Assembly (NCBI RefSeq): GCF_002783505.1
Contig: NZ_PFGL01000025.1
Coordinates: forward strand, 1 to 58,166
From: Shewanella sp. CG12_big_fil_rev_8_21_14_0_65_47_15
GTDB lineage: Bacteria > Pseudomonadota > Gammaproteobacteria > Enterobacterales > Shewanellaceae
Length of the DNA: 58,166 nt
Reading direction: 5' to 3'
Numbering within the stretch: position 1 is the first letter of the stretch; every line of letters begins with the position of its first letter. The position numbers and the translations under genes were made by a program. The notes beneath the pieces are model-generated. The model saw only the letters and a list, made by a program, of their open reading frames with translations, was not told the origin of the DNA and did no database searches. This document shows positions 9,532-18,112 of the stretch, one piece after another.

Positions 9532-10110
9532 CTAATGGGTTGGCGAGTGCAAGCGTGGCAGATAGTGAATTAAATCGTGGAAGACCACGGCTTGGTCGTT
9601 GAGATTGCGATAGCCATGGGGTTTGTCGGCCGCAAATCGTACCGCTTCACCTTGTTTGAGCGTTTGCCACTGTCCATCGACTAACACTTCCATAGTACCG
9701 CTCAAGACAATCACATGCTCAGTCACACCAGTTTCATGGGGCTCAGAAAGCCGCTCATAGTGTGGCAGTAGCGTGAGTTCAAACATCTCAAAACCGAAAC
9801 GGTCTTCAAAGGGAAACAGTGAGGCGACTAACATGCCGTCGGTGGCGGGTTGTTGGCGTAACTCGTCTGGCTTACGGAATACTGCGCCTTGGCTCTGGGG
9901 CGTGGGTTCGAGAAAGGTCGACAGCGAGATATTGAATCCACTGGCTATTTTCCACAGGGTTGCAATGGTTGGGCTTGATTCACCGCGCTCGATTTGTCCT
10001 ATCATGGCCTTACTAACGCCCGTCTCTTGGGCGGCTTTATCTAAACTCCATCCCTTTTGGTTGCGAAGTGCTTTAAGCGTGGTGGCGAGATAGCTGTTTA
10101 TCGTCTGCAC
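9532..10110 (-). CDS. XRE-family regulator with cupin domain
   Basis: Transcription regulator with an N-terminal helix-turn-helix (LKALRNQKGWSLDKAAQETGV, then KAMIGQIERGESSPTIATLW) and a C-terminal cupin domain (HETGVTEHVIVLSG, then GEAVRFAADKPHGYRN), the ligand-sensing layout of the PuuR/SutR-like group. I place the start at GTG 10110 (192 aa). The frame is open to 10197, but that stretch encodes the repeated operator-like DNA of the divergent promoter and lacks family similarity; an ATG at 10176 is the alternative. It is divergent from the BenE-type transporter gene and so probably controls it. Confidence 0.85.
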   Translation of the reverse strand: MQTINSYLATTLKALRNQKGWSLDKAAQETGVSKAMIGQIERGESSPTIATLWKIASGFNISLSTFLEPTPQSQGAVFRKPDELRQQPATDGMLVASLFPFEDRFGFEMFELTLLPHYERLSEPHETGVTEHVIVLSGTMEVLVDGQWQTLKQGEAVRFAADKPHGYRNLNDQAVVFHDLIHYLPRLHSPTH

Positions 10111-10142
10111 AATGGCCCCATCATTTTTATGAAAATTTAGTT

Positions 10143-10236
10143 GTACGTTATAACGCACAGGTGCTATCTTGTCCATCTCGTACGTTATAGCGCACAAAAG
10201 CTATCTTGTTCATTTTATAAGTTATAGCGCACAAAG
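10143..10236. promoter_or_regulatory. Three direct repeats in the regulator/benE divergent promoter
   Basis: Three imperfect copies of a GTACGTTATARCGCACA-type element start near 10143, 10180 and 10219. The first two continue into a GCTATCTTGTYCAT extension, so they repeat about 35 bases; the third is shorter (AAGTTATAGCGCACAAAG). They lie between the divergent regulator and transporter genes and are likely operators of the XRE-cupin protein (inference). Confidence 0.65.
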
Positions 10237-10272
10237 CGGTGGCGACACTAATTGCAGAGGAAGGGAGTGGAT

Positions 10273-11460
10273 ATGTGGCGAGAGGCAGGGAGTTTGTCAA
10301 AAATATCAGCGGGTTTTATTGCGGTATTAGTGGGTTATAGCAGCTCGGCTGTGATTATCTTCCAAGCGGCGGCGGCCGTGGGGGCGACACCGGCACAGAT
10401 CAGTTCGTGGCTGTGGGCTTTAGGTGTGGGCATGGGCGTGACCAGCATAGGGTTATCGCTTTACTACAAGAATCCTATTCTAACGGCTTGGTCGACACCG
10501 GGCGCCGCGCTGATGGTGACTAGCTTAGCAGGATTAAGCGTCAACCAGGCCATAGGCGCGTTTCTGGTGAGCTCTCTGTTAATCACCCTTTGCGGCGTGG
10601 CGGGCTGGATGGATAAGCTTATCCGTATCATGCCGCAGTCGGTGGCTTCCGCTATGTTGGCGGGGATTCTGCTGCAATTTGGCCTCGGGCTATTTCAGGC
10701 GATGCAAACTCAGCTGAGTCTGATATTGATCATGCTGCTGGTGTTTGTCGTCGTTAAGCCTTTTGCGCCGCGCTACATCATCTTGCTGACCTTGCTGGTG
10801 GGCATAGGCATGAGCTTTCAATTAGATTTGCTTAAGTTAGATGCGGTTCAGTTGCAACTGGCGATGCCAGTGTGGACCACGCCTGAGTTTTCGCTGGCGA
10901 GTGTGATTGGCGTGGCTCTGCCGCTGTTTGTGGTGACTATGGCCTCGCAAAATATGCCGGGCGTTGCTGCGCTGCATGGTAATGGCTATAGGCCGCCCAT
11001 CTCACCTTTGATCACCAGTACAGGGCTAATCGGGGTAATTCTGGCGCCCTTTGGCGGTTTTGCCTTTAACTTATCCGCCATCACAGCGGCTATTTGCATG
11101 GGTAAAGAAGCGGACCCGAATTCGGCGACCCGTTACTGGGCGGCAGTATGGGGCGGCGTGTTTTACTTTATCACAGGTTTACTCGGCGCCACTGTGGTTG
11201 GTCTGTTTTCCGCTTTCCCGAAGGAATTAGTACTGGCCATCGCCGGATTAGCGTTACTCGGCACTATCGCCAATAGTCTGACCGCTGCATTAGCTAAAAC
11301 CGAAGATCGTGAAGTTGCGGTGATCACTTTCTTGGTCACGGCATCGGGTTTTAGTGTACTGGGTATCGGCAGCGCATTTTGGGGGCTGTTGCTTGGGTTT
11401 ATCATCCATTGGTGGAACGGGCACAGAACTGCATCAGTAGTTAAGCGAGCGAATACTTAA
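10273..11460 (+). CDS. benE: BenE-type benzoate/H+ symporter family transporter
   Basis: Polytopic inner-membrane transporter of 395 aa in the BenE family. It begins REAGSLSKISAGFIAVLVGYSSS and has the family's GATPAQISSWLWALG and WSTPGAALM segments, with about twelve hydrophobic stretches. BenE carriers import benzoate with protons, but no benzoate catabolic genes lie nearby, so the real substrate is uncertain; the SutR-like regulator next door may point to another small compound. ATG 10273 is preferred over the frame opening at 10252, because AAGGGAG precedes it. Confidence 0.85.
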   Translation: MWREAGSLSKISAGFIAVLVGYSSSAVIIFQAAAAVGATPAQISSWLWALGVGMGVTSIGLSLYYKNPILTAWSTPGAALMVTSLAGLSVNQAIGAFLVSSLLITLCGVAGWMDKLIRIMPQSVASAMLAGILLQFGLGLFQAMQTQLSLILIMLLVFVVVKPFAPRYIILLTLLVGIGMSFQLDLLKLDAVQLQLAMPVWTTPEFSLASVIGVALPLFVVTMASQNMPGVAALHGNGYRPPISPLITSTGLIGVILAPFGGFAFNLSAITAAICMGKEADPNSATRYWAAVWGGVFYFITGLLGATVVGLFSAFPKELVLAIAGLALLGTIANSLTAALAKTEDREVAVITFLVTASGFSVLGIGSAFWGLLLGFIIHWWNGHRTASVVKRANT

Positions 11461-11471
11461 CTGCAGCAAAA

Positions 11472-11517
11472 GCGCCTTAGAGATGAATTTCAAAGACTAA
11501 GGCGCATGTGTTTTAGA
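11472..11517. terminator. Terminator-like hairpin between benE and GNAT gene
   Basis: GCGCCTTAG (11472-11480) pairs with CTAAGGCGC (11497-11505) around a 16-base loop, followed by TGTGTTTT. It sits between convergent genes. Confidence 0.7.
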
Positions 11518-11968
11518 TTTTCTTCGTCATAAACACGCTATTGGGATCGAGTTGATAGGTGTCGAAGGGGCCGCAAATTTCAAAACCAAATTTGCAGTAG
11601 AGCAGGCGGGCGGGATTGAAGAAGTCCATCGAACCTGTCTCTAGACTGAGGCGTTTGACACCAGCGGTTTTGGCATCGTTAATTAAGTGCTGCAATATTT
11701 TAGACGCTATACCTTGCTGCTTATAGGGCGCGGCGGTGCGCATGGATTTGATCTCGGCGTGCTCGGCATCTAACCATTTTAGTGCACCGCAACCCGCTAA
11801 ATTGTTGCCATCCCATAGGATCCAAAAGCGAATATTGGGTTGCCGCAGGCCGTCAAGATCTAATGCGTGAACGCTTTCAGGCGGAGAGGTTGCCCGCATA
11901 TCGTCGAGGTGTTCCTGCAGCAATGCCGCTATTTCAGGCCCTTTAAGGTCATCTAGGATGATTTTCAT
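11513..11968 (-). CDS. GNAT family N-acetyltransferase
   Basis: Acetyl-CoA-dependent N-acetyltransferase of about 151 aa. The acetyl-CoA binding region reads MRTAAPYKQQGIASKILQHL, a Q/R-x-x-G-x-A pyrophosphate loop, preceded by AGCGALKWLDAEHAEIKSM and followed by LSLETGSMDFFNPARLLYCKFGFE, the usual C-terminal half. ATG 11968 (KIILDDLKGPEI) fits the family start; the open frame upstream to 12067 contains no conserved sequence. Substrate is unknown. Confidence 0.85.
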   Translation of the reverse strand: MKIILDDLKGPEIAALLQEHLDDMRATSPPESVHALDLDGLRQPNIRFWILWDGNNLAGCGALKWLDAEHAEIKSMRTAAPYKQQGIASKILQHLINDAKTAGVKRLSLETGSMDFFNPARLLYCKFGFEICGPFDTYQLDPNSVFMTKKI

Positions 11969-12397
11969 GGCTCTTATGGTGGCTTTCATGGTGAGTCTCA
12001 TGGCAGATCGGTCCCTATTATTTTGGCTTATCCATAATGGCGTCATCGCTTTGTTATCTGTTTGCAATTGCGCCGCAGTGGATAAGCAAATCTTAAGCCA
12101 TTAACGAAGTCATCTCTGAGGAGTTTTAAATTGCCTTATTTTACTCGATACTTATCGCTAAATTTTTGCAGCAAAAAGCACTGTTTTCTTCTGCGTTTTT
12201 TGTCCAACAAAGTGTTGAACTTGATGCGATAGCGTTGATAACTTACTGTCATGTTTAAAGAAGTTTGTCATAGAAGGTCAAATCCTAGTATATTTTTGTT
12301 TAGGTTTAACGAGACGTACAGGTAAAATACTGCTCAAGCGATTTATGTCCAGTAAACAGCACATAAATATTAAAATGTTAGCAGTACAAGGAAAGTT
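11969..12397. other. AT-rich intergenic region
   Basis: No gene recognised. The composition becomes AT-richer towards the unusual membrane-protein gene at 12398. No repeat or terminator stands out. Confidence 0.4.
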
Positions 12398-13060
12398 ATG
12401 AATACCGTTGATTATTCTACATATTCTGTCGAGGAGCTGCTCGACGTAAGGTCACACATATCATCAGATTCGCCAAACTATCAGGCGTTAATTGCAGAGC
12501 TAGATATTAGGAAAGACAAGATAGATGAGTATTCACAGCAGCAAGAGCAACAGGCATTTTCGATTGCAGAAAACAGAGTAAAAATTATCGGCTATTTCCA
12601 ACTGACTGCTGCTGTAGTCGTACTGTTCATGCTCATACTGTTAGTTATTGATGGTTCAGCGACCATGTTAAACTCTTCAATAGCAATTATCGCGATCGCA
12701 TTGAACGCAGTCGCTGGTTATACCGCAATAAATGAAATGTATGACAAATATTGGGTTTCTGTTCTAAACCAATTGATTCAAGTTCCTAGCTTGGCTATTG
12801 GTTCGGTTAAAACGGCTTATTCAGGGTTAGGTGCCATCTATCTTTACATAGACTGGACTAATGATGTTCAGTTTGGTTTTTCTGCATCATTTTCCCCTGG
12901 ATTTTCTTTTTTGAAGTTCACAGGGATCTCACCTACTCAATATATTGGGGTAGATATTCTCGCGCTAATTTTCTTGGTGGCACTGTTAACTGTTAGTCAA
13001 GTTAAAGGCACTGCTAGCAAGCAAATGCATCCGACGCCAAATAGCGGTGCGGCGGATTAG
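12398..13060 (+). CDS. Membrane protein of unknown function, cassette-like
   Basis: A 220-aa protein I do not recognise. The N-terminal 60 residues are polar and helical, with a Q/E-rich stretch (EYSQQQEQQAF); about four hydrophobic segments follow (near residues 63-85, 88-112, 125-150 and 183-202). AAGGAAAG upstream supports ATG 12398. The DNA is clearly more AT-rich than its neighbours. The last 13 residues, KQMHPTPNSGAAD, are encoded by an attC-like hairpin and probably are not part of the original protein. I have seen such tails on unrelated proteins and associate them with integron cassettes. The gene stands alone. Confidence 0.7.
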   Translation: MNTVDYSTYSVEELLDVRSHISSDSPNYQALIAELDIRKDKIDEYSQQQEQQAFSIAENRVKIIGYFQLTAAVVVLFMLILLVIDGSATMLNSSIAIIAIALNAVAGYTAINEMYDKYWVSVLNQLIQVPSLAIGSVKTAYSGLGAIYLYIDWTNDVQFGFSASFSPGFSFLKFTGISPTQYIGVDILALIFLVALLTVSQVKGTASKQMHPTPNSGAAD

Positions 13061-13072
13061 AGCGTTATAGGC
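13013..13072. repeat. attC-like (integron recombination site) hairpin
   Basis: The 3' end of the membrane-protein gene contains ATCCGaCGCC paired with GGTGCGGCGGAT around a short loop. It is flanked by GCTAGCAAGC on the left and GAGCGTTATAG on the right, resembling degraded R'' and R' boxes of an attC site (GCTAAC and GCGTTAG types). The imperfect stem with an unpaired base is as in attC. No integrase is in the window, so this looks like a stray or decayed site. Confidence 0.5.
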
Positions 13073-13391
13073 TCTTAATAAACATTGATATTTGATAAGG
13101 GATATGTGAAATATTTTTATTCTAATCTGACGAAAAATTATGCTTAAATGGTCAGCCTGTATGAGTGGGGTACCAGCAAACACTAAGATCCAAACCGCTG
13201 AAGTGACAGATCGCTCAGTACTATTTTTTAACACTTTTTATATCAATGCGATGGAATGAGCTCTCTAAACTGTTCTCTAATCCACCCACTGTTAATTTCC
13301 TTTCTCCAAACGCAAAACTGTCGAAGCAAATATAAAAATGGCCGAGTAAGCTCGGCCATGATTTGCTCGATTCAGCGTGAAACGGGCTGGT
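13073..13391. other. Intergenic region with minus-strand terminator
   Basis: No gene supported. The right part holds the terminator for the gene at 13392-14135. Confidence 0.5.
13330..13359 (-). terminator. Terminator of the HEAT-like gene and possibly the APE operon
   Basis: ATGGCCGAG (13338-13346) pairs with CTCGGCCAT (13351-13359) with a TAAG loop; read on the minus strand the stem is followed by TTTTATATTT. Confidence 0.88.
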
Positions 13392-14135
13392 TTAGTAGAA
13401 TTTCTTCAGGTAGCTTGCTGCGTATTTTTGCAGTTTTCGGTTCGAACTTGTGGTCGCAATATTCTCAATCACGTCGCGGTAATCTGCGTTGCCTGAACTT
13501 GCTAGGGCTTTGGCCATGTTGGCATAGGTATCGATGGCGAGTTTGTCATCGGCCATTAAGCGTGGTGTTTTCAATTCGTTACTGAGTACGGCTAGGATAA
13601 AGTCATCGTACTGGCGGTCATCCATAATGCGTTTAGCCGCCAGTCGCATTAACTCTAAATCATCGCTGTGTAGTGCATTGGCAAAGGCATTATTTTGCTG
13701 ATTTTGGTCGGCAGCATATTGGCTTTTATCCCCAAGAATGGCATTCCACTTTTTATATTGCGCTAGATTTTCATTGGCTTGAGATGCGTATTTTTTGAGT
13801 TTTTTGTGATAGTTGCCATTCACAATACTGTTAATTGTTTCGCTGTACTTGTCGTTACCCGAGTAGGCTAAGCCTTTGACTAACCAAGCACTGTAGTCGA
13901 TGGCATTTTTTTCAGTCGCTTGGGGTAAAGAGGCGAGGAGCTTTGCTTCGAGCACATCGTATATCGCAGGATCGGATAAACCTGCAAGGGTTAAGGATTC
14001 GATGGCTTGCTTCTGCTTAAATTCGTTGTCGCCCTTAAAGACTTCTTGATAGGTTTCTACCGTGTATTCTTTGGCAAACAGTGGTGCGGTTAATAAACTG
14101 ATGCTCAGCAGCATCCCTGCAAACAGTGGTTTCAT
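13392..14135 (-). CDS. Secreted HEAT-like helical protein
   Basis: A 247-aa protein with a clear signal peptide (MKPLFAGMLLSISLLTAPLFA, cleaved before KEYTV), so probably periplasmic. The mature part is helical with alanine-rich segments resembling degenerate HEAT repeats (for example SLTLAGLSDPAIYDVLEAKLLA and DTYANMAKALASSGNADY). No catalytic motif is visible. It begins only 28 bases after the last aryl polyene gene with no terminator between, so it may be the final gene of that operon. Its role there is unknown. Confidence 0.7.
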   Translation of the reverse strand: MKPLFAGMLLSISLLTAPLFAKEYTVETYQEVFKGDNEFKQKQAIESLTLAGLSDPAIYDVLEAKLLASLPQATEKNAIDYSAWLVKGLAYSGNDKYSETINSIVNGNYHKKLKKYASQANENLAQYKKWNAILGDKSQYAADQNQQNNAFANALHSDDLELMRLAAKRIMDDRQYDDFILAVLSNELKTPRLMADDKLAIDTYANMAKALASSGNADYRDVIENIATTSSNRKLQKYAASYLKKFY

Positions 14136-14163
14136 TGCTATGTCCTTATGTGGGTTTTAGGTG

Positions 14164-15423
14164 TTATCTAGTCCAGCGTTTAAAAATCAGCGAGGTATTA
14201 ATACCGCCAAAGGCGAAATTATTACTCATCACATAATCTGTATCGATTGGGCGCGGTTCGTTACGGATATAGTCCAAATCGGCGCATTGTGGGTCGATAT
14301 TCTCAAGATTGAGTGTTGGCGCAAACCAGCCAGCATTCATCATCTCAATACTCACCCAAGCTTCTAACGCGCCGCATGCACCTAAGGTGTGGCCCGTGTA
14401 GCTTTTTAGGGATGAAATCGGCATGTTAGTGCCAAATACCGCGTGGGTCGCGTGACTCTCGGCGATATCACCACGGTCGGTCGCTGTGCCGTGGGCGTTC
14501 ACATAACCTATGGCGCTAGGCTCAAGCTGCGCATCTTTGAGGGCCAATCTGATGGCGATCTCCATGGTCTGCGCATTCGGTTGAGTGACGTGTTGACCGT
14601 CGGAATTTGTGCCAAAACCGACTAGCTCAGCATAAATTTTTGCACCACGCGCCTTAGCGTGTTCTAGCTCTTCGAGCACTAGGGTACAGGCGCCTTCGCC
14701 AATGACGAGGCCATCGCGATCTGCATCGAAGGGGCGTGGCGTGAGTTCGGGTGTGGTGTTTTTAGTGCTGGTGGCAAACAGGGTATCGAACACCACGGCT
14801 TCGGTGGGGCAGAGTTCTTCGCCGCCGCCCGCCAACATTAAGGTTTGCTGACCGTATTTGATCGCTTCATAGGCGTAACCTATGCCTTGGCTCCCCGAGG
14901 TACAGGCGCTGCTCGTGGTGTGAATTCGGCCTTTTAAGCCGAAGAACACGCCAACGTTCACCGCTGTGGTGTGCGCCATCATGCGGATATAACTCGTTGC
15001 AGTGACGCCCGACATATCGCCGGTTTTCAGCATATCGCCAAAGGCGGTAATAGGATCGGTACTGCCCGTGGATGAACCATAGGCGATGCCCATTTCACCC
15101 GAGGACACGATAGGGTCATCCAACAATCCCGCATCGATTAATGCCAGTTCGCTGGCGCGAGTTGCCATAATAGAAACCTTGCCCATGGAACGAATTTTCT
15201 TGCGCGAATAATGGCTTGGCACTTCAAAGTCTGTAATGGGCGCGGCTAAACGGGTGTTGAGGCCGTCGTATCTATCCCATTCGCCCATAGTGACGACGCA
15301 GTTTTTCTGCGTCTTAAGGCTTGTCGCAATGGTCGGCCAATCATGGCCTAGGGCGGTAATGCCGCCAATGCCAGTGATGACCACTCGTTTACCCAAGCGG
15401 GTTTGATTTGTCGCCTCGCTCAT
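14164..15423 (-). CDS. apeR: APE beta-ketoacyl-ACP synthase (FabF-like)
   Basis: Condensing enzyme of 419 aa. The catalytic triad is complete: Cys174 in SSACTSGSQ, His311 in VNAHGTATD and His345 in YTGHTLGA. In aryl polyene systems a second ketosynthase of this type, ApeR, works beside the ApeO/ApeC pair. The letter is assigned from position, as the last gene after dehydratase and ketoreductase, and not from a search. It abuts the ketoreductase gene with no gap, so the two are co-translated. Confidence 0.88.
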   Translation of the reverse strand: MSEATNQTRLGKRVVITGIGGITALGHDWPTIATSLKTQKNCVVTMGEWDRYDGLNTRLAAPITDFEVPSHYSRKKIRSMGKVSIMATRASELALIDAGLLDDPIVSSGEMGIAYGSSTGSTDPITAFGDMLKTGDMSGVTATSYIRMMAHTTAVNVGVFFGLKGRIHTTSSACTSGSQGIGYAYEAIKYGQQTLMLAGGGEELCPTEAVVFDTLFATSTKNTTPELTPRPFDADRDGLVIGEGACTLVLEELEHAKARGAKIYAELVGFGTNSDGQHVTQPNAQTMEIAIRLALKDAQLEPSAIGYVNAHGTATDRGDIAESHATHAVFGTNMPISSLKSYTGHTLGACGALEAWVSIEMMNAGWFAPTLNLENIDPQCADLDYIRNEPRPIDTDYVMSNNFAFGGINTSLIFKRWTR

Positions 15424-16149
15424 TTAGATCATGCCTCCATTGACCGATATCACTTGGCGGGTGATATAGGCGGCATCGTCAGACATTAAAAATGCGGCTA
15501 AGGCTGCGATTTCACTCGGTTTACCCATGCGGCGCATTGGCACTAATTGCTCGACCATGTCCTTAGGAATATCGGCCACCATGTCGGTTTCTATCAAGCC
15601 TGGGGCGATACAGTTGACGGTAATTTTGCGTTTTGCCAGTTCTAATGACAATGCCTTAGTCGCGCCGATAATACCCGCTTTGGAGGCGCTGTAATTCACT
15701 TGGCCACGGTTGCCCGCGATCCCAGAAACTGAGGCTAAGGTGATGATACGCCCGCCTTTGCGGCCTTGTACCATAGGCATCACGCAGGGATGGATGACAT
15801 TATAAAAGCCGTCTAAGTTAGTGTGGATGACGCTGTCCCACTCACTTTCTGTCATAGCAGGAAAGGCGGTATCGCGGTTGATGCCCGCATTGAGGATCAC
15901 GCCGTAATAGGCACCATTGGCCTCGATGTCGGCTTCGATGGCGGCTTTAACGGTTGCGCGTTCGGCAACATCAAATTTTAGCAGGCTCACATTCACCCCA
16001 AGCGCGCGGATTTGCGCGGCAGTGTCATCGGCTGCCGTTTGGTTGCTGTGGTAATGCAGGGCGATATCTAAGCCTGCAGCGGCGAGTTTTAGGGCGATGG
16101 CTTTGCCTATGCCGCGGCTCGAACCTGTGACTAATACTCTGTTATTCAT
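15424..16149 (-). CDS. apeQ: APE 3-ketoacyl-ACP reductase (FabG-like)
   Basis: Short-chain dehydrogenase of 241 aa. It has the NAD(P)-binding TGSSRGIGKAIA motif near the N-terminus, NAGINRD, the catalytic Ser in LASVSGIAG, and Tyr-Lys in YSASKAG, so it should reduce the beta-keto group after each extension. The start at ATG 16149 is set by GGAG 8-11 bases upstream. Position between dehydratase and ketosynthase matches ApeQ. Confidence 0.9.
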   Translation of the reverse strand: MNNRVLVTGSSRGIGKAIALKLAAAGLDIALHYHSNQTAADDTAAQIRALGVNVSLLKFDVAERATVKAAIEADIEANGAYYGVILNAGINRDTAFPAMTESEWDSVIHTNLDGFYNVIHPCVMPMVQGRKGGRIITLASVSGIAGNRGQVNYSASKAGIIGATKALSLELAKRKITVNCIAPGLIETDMVADIPKDMVEQLVPMRRMGKPSEIAALAAFLMSDDAAYITRQVISVNGGMI

Positions 16150-16326
16150 TTGTTTTCTCCACCCCATTTTATCTTTAGGAGTCGGTATGGGGCTTCATGT
16201 ATTTATGGTAAGAAGCTGTTTGCTAATACGCTTAATGTAACGTTTTTTATCGACAGGCTAATTCAGTTTGCTGCGATTGTATGGTCTCAGCATGCTCTCA
16301 GTATTGCCTCGATATTAGTGTCTAAG
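16150..16326. other. 177-base gap inside the APE operon
   Basis: Almost every other junction of the operon overlaps or is under about 50 bases; this gap carries no ORF on the operon strand that I can support and no clear hairpin. Confidence 0.4.
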
Positions 16327-16860
16327 TCAGTGCCCAAGGCTTCTATTGGCTACTTCTTGATTGCCAGCAAGGTAGGCTTGCGTGTCTTGAGGTTGGAACA
16401 CATTCACATTCGCTGTGGCGACTAAGATTTTCTCTTGATCGCTCCCGGCTTCGGGCAGCAGATAAATCTGGCAATCGAATACCGCTAATCCCGACTCCTC
16501 TTGATAGAGGCGATTCACCTGAGTGCGATAGGTGCGCCCGAGTTCATATTGTTTGACATGGAGCGCTAATTTACGCGAGCCCAATAGAAAACCGACGCGG
16601 ATTTTATCATTGCGCAGCTTAGCTTCTACTCCGGCCAGTGCGGCAATACTTTGGGCCATATATTCGATGCCTACATAATTGGGTACGGCTTGATGTTTAG
16701 CGTCGAAATAGGGGCTCTGGGTTGTGATAGTGACTTCGGTCTCTAGGTTATCACGGCGATAGCCAATGACTTTATCGAGCAAAATCATCGGTGCCCTATG
16801 GGGAATAAAGTCGGCAATATCTTGTTCGGCAAAGGGTTGGTTAATTTTAAGTAACTGCAT
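16327..16860 (-). CDS. apeP: APE 3-hydroxyacyl-ACP dehydratase (FabA/FabZ-like)
   Basis: Hot-dog-fold dehydratase of 177 aa. The motif IPHRAPMILLDKV holds the catalytic histidine and GIEYMAQSIAALAG the catalytic glutamate helix, as in the ApeP group, which partners with the smaller ApeI. It introduces the double bonds of the polyene. It sits four bases after the ketosynthase gene at 16865-18064. Confidence 0.85.
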   Translation of the reverse strand: MQLLKINQPFAEQDIADFIPHRAPMILLDKVIGYRRDNLETEVTITTQSPYFDAKHQAVPNYVGIEYMAQSIAALAGVEAKLRNDKIRVGFLLGSRKLALHVKQYELGRTYRTQVNRLYQEESGLAVFDCQIYLLPEAGSDQEKILVATANVNVFQPQDTQAYLAGNQEVANRSLGH

Positions 16861-16864
16861 GGTA

Positions 16865-18064
16865 CTAGGCCTCGTTACGGCAAAAAATCAGGCTGGCATT
16901 GCTGCCGCCAAAGGCGAAGGAATTGCTCATCACATAATTAAGTGCGCCTTTGGCGGTGACTCGATGACGTTCGACTAAGGCTATGGGCGGATCCTGTGGA
17001 TCGACTTGGCCGTCCCATTGATGGGGCGGCAGGGCTTGGTCGCGATTATGTGCCGAAAGTAATAAGTAGCAGAAGGCGGCTTCGATTGCGCCAGCGGCGC
17101 CTAAGGTGTGGCCGACTAAGGGTTTGGTCGAGCTACAGGGCGGCGTGTTAACGCCAAACACTTCAACCACAGCGCGGCTTTCCATCGCATCATTTTTGGG
17201 TGTGGCTGTGCCGTGCAAGTTAATGTAACCAATGTCTTGTGCTGCAATATTTGCATCTTGCAAAGCCGCTTGCATGGCGGTGATTGCGCCTGCGCCTTCG
17301 GGGTGTGGCGCCGAAATATGGTGGGCATCGCTCGACTCACCAATGCCCGCCAGCATCACATCAGACTCGCCCAACGTCAGTACAAATAAGGCTGCGCCTT
17401 CGCCGATATTGATGCCATCACGGTTGATACTAAAAGGATTGCAGTGGCCTTTGGACACGGATTCCAAAGCATTAAAACCATTGACTGTGAGTTGGCACAA
17501 ACTGTCGACACCACCAACAATCACCATATCGCAGAGGTTAGCCTGTAATAGGCGTTTGGCACTGGCAAAGACTTTGGCGCTGGAGGAGCAGGCGGTTGAA
17601 ATCGTGTAGCAAGGGCCATCTAGCTCAAAATATTGACGCAAAAAGTCGCTAGTGCTGCCTAGCTCCTGCTGGAAATAGTGGTAACCCGCCGGAAAGTGGC
17701 CGTGTTCATTTCGATACGCAAGTGCCGCTTCACCCTTAGAAATCCCTGAAGTGCTAGTGCCTAGCACAACGCCAATGCGGGCATGGCCAAAATCCCGTTT
17801 AGCTTGCTCAACCGTGGCGGCAATTTGCTGCGCCGCGCACAGCAGTAACTGGTTATTGCGGCAATCGAACTGGATGAGTTTTTCAGGAATCGCCGGTAGC
17901 GCAGCCGTCACTGGCGCAACTAAGGTTGGGTGCTCGAACAGGAGTGTGTCACTGCGCTGCATCGCGCTGGTATCGCCCGCGATCAGGCGGTCTAAAACCT
18001 GCTGGGGATCTTGCCCTAGCGGGGTACACAGTCCAATTTGTGTAATGGCTACTCTGTTCATCAT
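16865..18064 (-). CDS. apeO: APE beta-ketoacyl-ACP synthase, chain-extending
   Basis: Condensing enzyme of 399 aa with Cys159 (STACSSSA), His284 (NLHGTATP) and His319 (LVGHTLGA), so the active site is complete. Position before the dehydratase matches ApeO, which forms a heterodimer with the chain-length-factor-like ApeC (here at 31042-31791). The two adjacent start codons (ATGATG) at 18064/18061 cannot be told apart. Confidence 0.85.
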   Translation of the reverse strand: MMNRVAITQIGLCTPLGQDPQQVLDRLIAGDTSAMQRSDTLLFEHPTLVAPVTAALPAIPEKLIQFDCRNNQLLLCAAQQIAATVEQAKRDFGHARIGVVLGTSTSGISKGEAALAYRNEHGHFPAGYHYFQQELGSTSDFLRQYFELDGPCYTISTACSSSAKVFASAKRLLQANLCDMVIVGGVDSLCQLTVNGFNALESVSKGHCNPFSINRDGINIGEGAALFVLTLGESDVMLAGIGESSDAHHISAPHPEGAGAITAMQAALQDANIAAQDIGYINLHGTATPKNDAMESRAVVEVFGVNTPPCSSTKPLVGHTLGAAGAIEAAFCYLLLSAHNRDQALPPHQWDGQVDPQDPPIALVERHRVTAKGALNYVMSNSFAFGGSNASLIFCRNEA

Positions 18065-18112
18065 TGCGTATCGTTTTTTACCATGGCACAGTGAAGTGCG
18101 GGTGTTAAAAGG

